NCBI GenBank assembly: GCA_030267965.1
Contig: BRYA01000040.1
Location: 57,098-121,097 of the forward strand
Direction: 5' to 3'
Length of the DNA: 64,000 bases
From: Triparma columacea
Lineage: Eukaryota > Sar > Bolidophyceae > Parmales > Triparmaceae
This document shows positions 51,091-61,500 of the stretch, one piece after another (position 1 is the stretch's first letter; the number at the start of each line of letters is the position of its first letter). A program made the position numbers and the translations under genes. The notes under the pieces were generated by a model that worked only from the letters and a program-made list of their open reading frames with translations, was not told where the DNA came from and did not search any database.

Positions 51091-52358
51091 ATGATGATGT
51101 CGAAAAAGTTTTCATGTCCTCTCCTAATTCTAACTCTAATAACCAATATACTTGCATTACAACTACCAAAGAGTGTCAAAGGTGAGTAATAGTAATAACG
51201 TCGATCAAATACATTTCAAAAGCAAACACTGACCCACAGGAGTCTCCTCCTCCCTCTTCACCACTTCAGAATCTGTTACATTATGTAGGAAGTCAGTCCA
51301 GTCAGCATTATCAGACAGGACTTCAAGGATGGTCGTTGAGTTCCCAACAGGCACGGATTTTCAACTTGAGAATAAGGGTGGAAAGGGAAAAAGAGGAGGA
51401 GGAGGAGGTCTGAGGGAGCTTATTGGTGGTGATGATGATGTTGGTGGAGGTAGTACCAGTGTAGCAATGCCAACTAGATACGATATCGATAGGAGCGAGA
51501 GGGAGCTTGCGAGGGTGTTTGTTGAAATGTTTCAGCCACTTGGAGGGGAGGCCATTACTGTTTGCTTCAATGATTGGGATAGGGCTGAGGAAGCCAAGAG
51601 GATATGGGAGGTGAGACCGACGGGTTGAAGAGAGGAAGGGAGTGAGGGGGCTTTGAGGCTGGCTGAGGATTATTATTATTGCACAACTAACCATCCACGC
51701 CCACACTACAACCCAGGGGGACGTCGGAGCAGATTGTAACATTGTAGGTATTGGTTTAGGTTCAGGTTCCCCCACGGCGAATAAGAAGAAGAACAAGAAG
51801 AAGGGTCGTGGCAGCGGGGGAGGTTTCATGAAAGCCATGTCAGAGGTAGCCGCTAGTCCCTCCCCTCTAGCTGGTGAAGAAGGGGGGGGAGGAGGCCTTA
51901 TCGCAAACTTCCTACCTCCCCAAACCGAGTGCGCCATCTTCGTAGGTCCGACGGCTAAGGAGCTGGTTAAGATCTCCACCGTGCACTCTGCCGTTGGTCC
52001 TGGTTGTCTGCTTATCCTTCTGAATCCTCGTTCCCTAGGCTGGCCCTCCCTCGGCGGGAAGGTCAATCAAGACGTTTTCAACCTGGAGGTATTCAAGGAC
52101 GTCTGGAGCCTCCAAACGGCGAGGGGTAGCACGGAGCTTATGCAGTACCACGAGCACGGGGGAGGCTACGTGCTAGCGACAAGACCTCGGAGGTCGGGGG
52201 GGGGAGGGGAGGGGGGGGACTTCTTTAAGGACCTCGTAAACAAGGTTCAGGGAGGGGTCAAGGGGGGAAAGGTTGTAGAAAAAGGGGACAGACCGTGGGG
52301 GAAGGAGGAGGTAGAGGGAATATGGGAGAGGGTCAGGGGGGAGGAGGAGGGGATGTGA
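51091..52358 (+). CDS. DUF1995 domain protein, probably plastid
   Basis: Exons 51091-51181, 51240-51610 and 51717-52358 join in phase to 367 residues. Exon 1 is a signal-peptide-like leader (MMMSKKFSCPLLILTLITNILA). A Ser/Thr/Arg-rich stretch (VSSSLFTTSESVTLCRKS) follows and could be a transit peptide. The DUF1995 body shows SRMVVEFPTGTDF, ELARVFVEMFQPLGGEAITV, CFNDWDRAEEAKRIWE, ECAIFVGPTAKELVKIS and GPGCLLILLNPRSLGW. DUF1995 proteins in algae and plants are mostly chloroplast proteins, some linked to photosystem assembly. Two Gly-rich insertions are from G-runs. The first intron is only 58 nt. Confidence 0.82.
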
Positions 52359-52576
52359 GAAATTGGGGGGGGGTAAAACGGACCCTATTTTAATTGGAAA
52401 AATATACGTTTCGGGAGAACTTTTCAAGAAGGGCTTTCGAGCGTCGTTTTTAAACATTAAAATTAATCTGTTAGGGTTAAACCATTTCCTTTATAATTCT
52501 CTCCCTCCAAGAGCAACAAAGAAGTGAAGCGTCACAAGATCTGAAGCTGGCACTGCAAAAAGCAAACAAACAGCAA

Positions 52577-54884
52577 ATGGCTCTCATGATGAAGAATACG
52601 GAAGTGGACGTCAAAGTCCACGCCCCAATCTGTTCTGCCGCTCGCGAAATCTGCACTCCCGATGCGCTCAGGTGAGTCGTTGTCTGTATAGTGTCATTTT
52701 CAAGTTGGCGACAAGGGCGACACACCTGAACGTCAGAGCTTTCCACACAAACAACTTCAGTTCATGCCGCTACACTCGAACAAACTGGTGTCTCTAAACA
52801 CGTTTTCACCTTGCTACTCACACAATCAACGTCTACTCTCTCCCAACCCATATTCCTCACTTCAGGTTCGTGGGTTTCCTCTGTGCCACCTTTGATGACC
52901 GCCGTCGCGCCCTTCTCAAAGAGCGTGAGGCTGTCGCTACCGAGTATGACGGCGGTGCCCTTCCCTCATACCCCGTTGAGACCCGCGAGTCCGTTCGCGA
53001 GAACAACACCTGGATGTGTGCTCCCCCCCCTGCTGATATCTCAGACCGCCGCGTGGAGATCACTGGGCCCGTGGACAGGAAGATGGTAATAAACGGCCTC
53101 AACAGTGGGGCGAGCACCTACATGGCGGACTTCGAGGACAGTAGCTCCCCTACTTGGTCCGTTGTCACTGAGGGGCAGCGCAACCTGAGGGACGCAGTCA
53201 GGGGGACCATCAGCTACACAAACCCCGCGAACGGGAAGGTCTACGTGCCGCGCTCTGACGGCAAGGTGAGTGCGAGAGGAACGCCTTTGTGGGGGGGGTA
53301 GGGGAAATGGAGGGCCCTAGTAGCTGTTTCTTCCTTCCTTTACTTATCATGCCTCCACGACTAACGAAATCCGTCTTCGCTATGCGCCCTCCTCCTATCT
53401 TCTCCTACCCAGCTCGCCACTCTCCTTGTCCGTCCCCGAGGCTGGCACCTCGACGAGGCTCATGTCGTGGTTAATAACAAGGTCGCCTCCGGCGCCCTCT
53501 TTGACTTCGGCATGTACTTCTACCACAACGTCCACAACCTTGTTAAGAAGGGCTCCGCCCCCTACTTCTACCTTCCCAAGCTGGAGCACTACCACGAGGC
53601 CCGCCTTTGGAACGACGTCTTCGTGGCATCCCAGAAGTACATGGGCGTCCCCCAGGGCACTATCAGGGCGACCATCCTCCTTGAGACCATCACGGCAGCT
53701 TTCCAGATGGAAGAGATCCTATACGAGATCAAGGACCACTCCATCGGACTAAACTGCGGACGCTGGGACTACCTGTTCTCATACATTAAGAAGGTGAGTG
53801 TGGGAACGGGGGAAGGAATCGGAGGGAAGGGCAGCCAAGTAACGAACTTACACAAAAATAACTACGATGAATCTGCACCTAAAAATTTGCACACGACTAA
53901 CACAAATCAATTCTTTCGTCGTCGCTTCACTCCCCACAGCTCAAGTGCCACACCTCCAAGATCGCCCCTGACCGTTCCCACCTCTCCATGTCCTGCCCCT
54001 TTATGCAGGCCTACGTCAAAAAGTTAATCTACACCTGCCACAAGCGCGGCACCTTCGCAATGGGCGGCATGGCCGCAACCATCCCCATCAAGAACGACCC
54101 CGAGGCAAACGCCAAGGCCATGGAGGGTGTGAGGAGTGACAAGCTGAGGGAGGTGCAGGCGGGGCACGACGGGACTTGGGTGGCGCACCCGGCGCTTGTC
54201 AAGATCGCTAGGGACGTCTTCGACGAGCACATGAAGAGCCCGAACCAGATTGGACTTGTTCCTACTGAGGGGGCCAACATTACAGAGGAGCAGGTGAGCA
54301 GGGGTGTCGTGGGATTGGGATGGTGTGGGAGCGGCAGAAAGGGGATCGGGAGGGGAGGGAGGGGGGATTGAGAAGAAGCACACGCCAACGCAACCTGGTT
54401 CTTCGCGTACACTGTTCTAACCCACGATCTCCCACAGCTCCTTGAACTCCCCATTGTCCCCCATGGAAAGGCCATCACATCGGAAGGGCTTGCACACGGC
54501 GTTGCCATCGTCCTCGCCTACTCTGAGGCCTGGCTCCGAGGCGTCGGATGCATCCCCATGAACCACAAGATGGAGGACGCTGCCACAGCTGAAATATCCC
54601 GGGCGCAGATCTGGCAGTGGCAGAGGCATGGCGTCCACACACAGGACGACGACGTCAACATCACCAAGGAGAGGATCAGGGACCTCGTAGCGGCGGAGGT
54701 CAGCAGGAGGAGGTCAAATCTTAGCGACACCCAGAAGACCAACGCTAAGTGGCTCCTGGCGGGGAAGCTCGTGAGCGACATGCTGACGAAGGACAAGCTC
54801 GACAACTTCCTTACCTCAGTCTGCTATCCCCACATCCTTAAGACCGCGTATGAGGGGAGTGTCATCCCGGACGCCCACCTTTAG
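52577..54884 (+). CDS. MLS: Malate synthase
   Basis: Five exons, 52577-52671, 52866-53265, 53413-53793, 53940-54293 and 54438-54884, join in phase to 558 residues. The enzyme condenses glyoxylate with acetyl-CoA in the glyoxylate cycle. Family signatures are [68 protein letters not shown] and [10 protein letters not shown] (catalytic Asp). The A-type length fits eukaryotic and gamma-proteobacterial forms. The C-terminus ends VIPDAHL rather than SKL-like, so a standard peroxisomal PTS1 is absent. A targeting signal at the N-terminus is not obvious. Five exons with GTGAG donors make it clearly nuclear. Confidence 0.95.
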
Positions 54885-55513
54885 TAATGTGGAGCATTGG
54901 GGGGGGGGGCATGCAGGGAATGGAGGAGCAGGCACATAATAGAGGAAGGTATGGAAGAAGGAAAAGGAAAAAAGGAAGTGTGGGCGGGCTAATAAGGGAT
55001 TTGACGGCTCGTGAAATATATCGACTTTTGCCTATTATTCTTATGCAAAGGGTTAAAAAAGTAAAATGCATACCTATAGTGACACTACTTCGATGCGGAC
55101 GGGGATCACGAAGTCAATGACAAAAAGCAAATCTTTTCAGCTCACAGAACCCTGGGGAACAACAACAGAAGGCAAATTCTCAAGCTGATCTCTTACCTTG
55201 AACCACACGAATCAAAATAAAAGTGAGTTAAGACGAGGGAGACGGGGAACGACCAAGAGTCATTTGACGCAAAAGCTCTTTTTACGCGTGGAGTGATGTG
55301 ATTTGCAAAGTGGCCCGAGATGGAGATGGCAAGAGGCCAAAGAGGGGGGTTCATGAAACATGTCGTGTGTTTTTGGATGACGTCGTCGTCTTTCTTAGAT
55401 TTATTCCCCTCGGAGGACCGGTGGTATTCAATATTTAAGTGAGTAACTAACTCATCTTGCCCCCTCCCCGCTTAACATCCTTCCTCTAGGTTTGAGAAAT
55501 CTGCAGTGGCAGC
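54885..55513. other. Intergenic region upstream of the giant gene
   Basis: These 629 bp contain a G run at 54,899-54,909, a region of scattered short A-rich motifs and no credible gene. The pyrimidine-rich sequence ending CTTCCTCTAG at 55,481-55,490 could be a 5'UTR splice acceptor for the giant gene. Confidence 0.45.
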
Positions 55514-58500
55514 ATGGATCGCCGAGTCATGGAACTCAGCGAGGAAATTGGATCGTCAATGCACCAACGCGGGGGAAGCGATCGCGAAGATTCCTCTTTC
55601 AAAGGCATGGAGGGGGAGAAGCCTCCCCACAGGATTGAGGCTCCTCCCGGTGATGGTAGTCAACCAGACGACAACGCATTGAAGCAGCACGATAATGTTC
55701 TGCTGAAGACAACCGAGCCCCCTTCAGGCTCCAATCGCACACCCTCCGCAATATATGGCCCCGTAGATATTGATTACACAGCTCTTGGCCCCAAACAAGT
55801 CGAACTAGTCAAGCTTCTGGATGACCGAGGAGCCGTTGAAGGCCTCACAGACAACTCTACCGGCGTTGACGTGAAGGTTATGGAGCTTGCTGATGTCTTC
55901 CACGATGAGCGCGACAAGATCATTGACTTTCTCCTCACCGATTGTGAGCAGGGCAAGTTCCGAAGGAAGACCCTCCAGGAGTACGACGAAAAGGAAGGAG
56001 TCATTCACAGACTCGTCTACTGGCAGCACTACGGCAGGGGGAATAAGTTCGTCGAATTTCTCCTCAACGTCAAAGCCGTATCTCCTGACGAATCGACGAG
56101 CATTATGGAGTTGACACCCCTTGATGAGGATGACCTTTCTGATGAGGCAGCTGCGATGCCTGTCGAACTTCAAGCGTCAATAAAGACCAAGACTGTCAAA
56201 CAAGGTATCATTAAGGGGGAGCTCAGCTTCACTGATTACGAGTTTGGACAAACTGCAGTCACCGTGGTGGGAACTCTTAAGGCAGAGGAGAGAGCAACAG
56301 AGATGAAATCAGAAGTTGATGTTCGCACAAACAAAAGCTCAAAGAGTGCGCGCCCAAGTTTCAAGAGTGTGCGCCCAAGTTTCAAGAGTGTGCGCCCAAG
56401 TTTCAAGAGTGTGCGCCCTACTTTCAAGAGTGCGAGATCCACGAGATCTAGGGTTGAAGGCAGGAACAGTGGCAGGACCAAGAAGGGAGACGTCAAGGCT
56501 GCCTATACCTCATTGAAGGGAATTCTCAATGAAGCCATGGATGAGTTCAGACAGCCAGCTGTCATTGATGAGAGGAGGAAAAAACACTTTGTGGAGGAGG
56601 TCATGCCCAATGTGCCAACTCTTACTGAGGAAGAGGACAGGATGCTGGAAAGTGTTGCAGGGCTGGAGGAGAAACTCTACAAGAAGGGAAAGAGAGTCAA
56701 GGGGACACTGAAGGAGGGTATTGACAAGTTCCTGTGGAGAGTGGGGGACAATGTGTGGGCAGCCTTTGGGGTCACTGTGGACAAGTCAGCAAAGGATGTA
56801 TTGGCAGATCAATTTCTGTTTGACGCATTTGAGTGGTCAGAGCAGCACTTCAAAAATAATGGGAACTTACCATGGGTGATCAGGAATGATTTTGAGGGAA
56901 CTAGAAGCATGCACTGTCATGTTGGCGTGAAGGTCCCTGCCGCTACCAATCGACTATTTGAGAATTGGTTTGTGTGGAAGGAAGTTAAACTTGAGAATGG
57001 CAAGACTTCCTACATGTTAGCTTTTGTGCCACTGACAGAGTACCCTGGAGGAGGTTTCAAGGATCTCAGTAAGGAAGGATTTGTGCTAGCAGAGACTACA
57101 GGTGTCTACTTCTTCAATGAGATTGCTCCAAATGTCTGCAGGGTGACACGCATTCAGACTGTCGATCTGCATTTCAAAGGCCTTCAAAAGACACTTATGG
57201 ACAATGCTATTGACTACCTTGCAAAGAGTCAGCTTGTTGAGGCCAACAGGTTGCAGGAGAAATTCAAGAGGAACGGGAAGGAAGTTGATGCTGAGGTCAG
57301 GGAGGCCTTGGTGGAGAGGATGAAGGAGGGTGTTGAGTTGGAGGAGGACCAGAAGAAGGTGTTTGTGGAGTTGGAGGAGCTCTTTGGTGGGGAGGAGGAA
57401 GGAGGATGGGGGCATCTTGAGTCACCTTATGAAGGAGTGAAGATGGAGATCAAGTACAAGCAGCAGGAGAAAGGAAAGAAGACACTCGGTTTTGGAAGAG
57501 CCAAGTGTGTTGCCGACTGCTCAGCCGAGGAAGCAGCTGCTTGGTTCTTTGGGTACTGCAGCAGGGAGAGGATGGTAATGAGCCGGGAGGAAGGGCCCCC
57601 TGCAAGGCTGGAGATGAGGAAGGGTGGCAAGGGAAGGATAAATGAGAAGCTGTTTGCAACAGTCAAGAAACTTCGCTTCCCTCTTCACAAAAGAGAGTTT
57701 GTGTTGAGGTTTGTGTGGCAGAGGGGACACCAAGATGGCAACATGTCTGTGGCATTTGTCCCAGCTGAGGAGAAGGTTGACTATGGGGGAAACCTTGGAA
57801 AGCTTGTGCGGGCAACAACTAGTGGAATTTTTACTGCAAAGAACATTGAGGACCAAGGTGGTGTTCACCAGTGTAAACTCACATATACCCAATTTATGGA
57901 TGCAGGGGGGCTCGTTCCAGTAAATGTTGTCAACAGAACAATACCAAGAGGACTAAGAGCAATAGCAACACTCAGGGATTCCTTCAAGCGGGATGAAGAG
58001 GTTGATAAAGCTGCACTGGCCTCTCTTGCCAACATCATCAAGAATGTACATCAAGATTATACAAAAGAGGAGAAGGAAGCAATCAGGAAAGGAAATGAGT
58101 TTTATGAGAAGTGCAAGGAGGATGAAATTTTTGATGAACTGAAGAGTCCTGATGAGAGGGTCAAGATGAAGCTAGTTCATGTTGATGGGGCAAGCAGTGG
58201 GACTGGTTTTGCCACTACTGTGGTTGATGCTAGTGTGGAGGAATGTGCTGCAAGACAAATATCAGTATTGTACAGCAGAGAGACCAGAAATGATTTAAAG
58301 AAATGGGGACTGACTTTCTTAAAAACCATCAATGTGAACCCCCACACTCTCTACTACATCACAACAAGAGACCTTGGTCTCCCTGGTTTTGCTCCTCGTG
58401 ATGGGAGGAGTAAAATTACCTGGTTCAAGGAAGATGACGTCAAAGTCATCATTGACGTTGCAGACACAGAGGAGGTTCAGGTTGACTTTCCAGTGAAGAC

Positions 58501-61500
58501 TGGGAATGTTTTAGTAAAGATTCACACAGTATGGGTGTTTGAGCCACTTGACCCTATTGGAGGTGTGCCACAAACATCAGTCACTTTCACAACAAGGGCA
58601 GATCTTGGTGGTATTTTCTTCTCCTCCATTGTGAACAAGCTTGCACCAAGATTTCTTATGACAGTCTCAGGTTTGAGGAAGAAATTTGACAAAAGCAAAG
58701 AGATTGTACCCTTCAAGAGACAGCGGATAATTGAAAAGTTTGAGGAGATTGCAATTGAGGGAGCACCAGGGATTGAAAGTCATTTTGACGAGATTGATGG
58801 AGCTCAAGATATCAGTAGTGCGTTGTCTGGAACGACGATGATAAAGGCAGAGAAGGGGATGGGATGGGGGAAGACTTCAGTAACTGTGAGAGCATCCCAC
58901 AAGGAAGTTGCAGCGTTCTTTTGGGACTTTGTAAGTGGAGTTGAATCCCAGCTCGAGCTTCACAGAGTTAACAACAACACACTTGTAATCACAGTTGAAC
59001 ACGAAGGACATTTCACAGCTGTAAGGTTCTCAGAGGCTGGCCAGACGAAGACAGATGTTGAAATGATGACTAGACATAAGGGTTTTGGAAAAGCTGCCGG
59101 CAAAAAGAGTGTAATTAAGCACCTGAGCATGGCAACTGATGCTGCTTACTACTTTGACAACCTTCTGAACAGCGCAGAAGCAAGGGAGCAGGATGGGAAG
59201 AGGTTTGGAGAGCAGCTGATGGAGAGAGTGAATAAAAGAAATGTTGGGGACAGCAAGGTAGAGGTCCTAAGGGAATTTATTGCTGCCAATAGGGCACTGA
59301 GAGAGACTACAAAGCAGCATGGTTTCATGAGGACTCTGCTGTATGCTGTTGTAATGAACAAATTTAAAAGGAGAGCAACAAATGAGGGAGAAGTTAAGAG
59401 TGAGGAGGAAGCCAGGGGGTGGGAGATTGGGAGTGCAATGACAGCAGTCATGTTGACCACAGCAACTGCTACTCATGCTGTTGATGAATGGGCACATCAA
59501 TTCACTGAAGTGCAGGAGGTTACGAATGAACAAGAGTGGTTAAGGCCCATGCTTGAGGAGATAGTTATGAAACTATTTATGAAGTCTACCTTAGGCTTAA
59601 AAGCAAGGGTCACTGTTGGTGCTGCAACAAGCATGGTTGATTTGCTGACTGATATTTATGTGACGAACACGTTTTGGAAAGAAAAGAAATATGGGTACTT
59701 TAAGGCATCTTTTGCAAGTTTGGCAGTGTCAATTGGGTTTCAGATGCTTATTGTTTGGGGACAAAATAGGAAGTTGGGGATGATGAAGGTGCTAAGGGAG
59801 TGGATTCCAATCTTGCTTGGGTACAAACCTGCAGTTGATGCCTATAGGGTAGCAACTGGAGCAAAGCAAGAGGTTGGGGTTGCAGTGGAGGCAATAACGG
59901 AAATGACAATTATGAAATGTATAGAGATGTTTGCTGAGACAATCCCTGGGATGATTATCCAACTTATGGCAATAGCAACCAGTGACAAAGATGTTGGAAC
60001 TTCAGCATGGCTTTCAGTTGCAGTGTCAGCGATTACAACAGGCTTTGCCTCTGCAACAATTAGTTATGACTGGGACACAGACCCTGGTAAGAGAGAATAC
60101 ACACCAGACTTTTATGGGTATATTCCAGCAAAAGCAAGCAAGAGAACATTAGTGTTTGTGTCCATGTTGCTGGTGTCAGCAGGGATGCTTCTAATAAGGT
60201 GTACAACAATAGTTCTTCTTGGATTGATGGGAGGTAGGTGGGCCTTTCTCTACATTGGAGCTGACCTTGGTCTGTACTTATTTGTTAAGATATTGAGAGG
60301 AGACTTCTGGTATTGGATGCCATTGGGAGGAAACATAGAGATTGTGAGCAGTATATTTAGTAGAGTGATGGTAAAGGTCATTGTAGACTTTACTTCAATG
60401 GTGCAATTTAGACATCCTAGTGAAGTTGGGGGAGTGTATTGGCTGTTTGGTCTTGTGTTGACCATGGGAAGCCTCCCAGTGTCAATATACGTAGCTTCAC
60501 CTTATTTAGATGATGGAGCAATCGATATTGCATCAACAATTGCAAATGATTTCATACCAATAACTATTCTATGGTTTGCTGCCTTCTTTTTTAACATTGA
60601 GAAGAAGTACTGGCACACCTTCTGGAGTCCACAGAGGTCAAAGGATATGTCAATGGCATTTTTCCTTGAAGGAGAAAATGATGCAACAAAAATAAAAGTG
60701 TTTGCAAACTCCAGGCACCATTGGGTCTCAATTGAAGGAGAAATCAAGAAATGGGTTGAGCTAAATTGGGCTAATTGGGAAGAAGAGAAACCAGAGTGGT
60801 TTACTGATGTCATGAAGGCTAAAGTACCTGAAGACTTCATTCCAGCAGATGGAGATGCGAGAAGGAGAGAGAGTGTGAGGAGAGCAAGTGTTGATGCTGA
60901 AGCTGAGGTTGGTCTAGCAGGTGCTTTGCGAGCAAGTATTAGGAGAGCAAGTGTTGGCTTGGACAATGGAGGCGCAATGGTTTCTTCACATGCTGTGAAT
61001 GATACTACACAAAACTATGAAGGTTTAGATCCTAACAAAATAGGAAAGTTGTTGGGTGAGCAACTGTTGGTTGCATTGAGTTTCAGGAAGAAGGGACTGA
61101 CAAAGGAGGAAGCTGTCAGGTCATTTATTGGGTCAAACTATGTTCTGAGACAGGCTGCAGAGAAATATGTGTTTGTCACACCAATGCTTGGCGCTGTTGT
61201 CAAGAACAAGCTGTGTAAGTTGAGGAAGGTAGGGGGCAAGGCCATAGAGCTGGGGGAGAAGGAGGGAAGGGAGATTGGAGAGTCTCTAGCAAGGAGTTTG
61301 GCTATTAATACTCAGCCAGTTGCTGCAGTTGATGCCTTCATCTTAAATTTCCCTGCTCTACAGGAGCTTGATGAGGAATATGAGTGGTTCAGACCTATGC
61401 TTGAGACAATTAGCTACAGGCTTTTAGAGGAAGTTCCTTGGGGCTTGAAGATGAGGGTGACTGTTGGGGCTATCACTAGTATGGCAGATTTAGTGACAGA

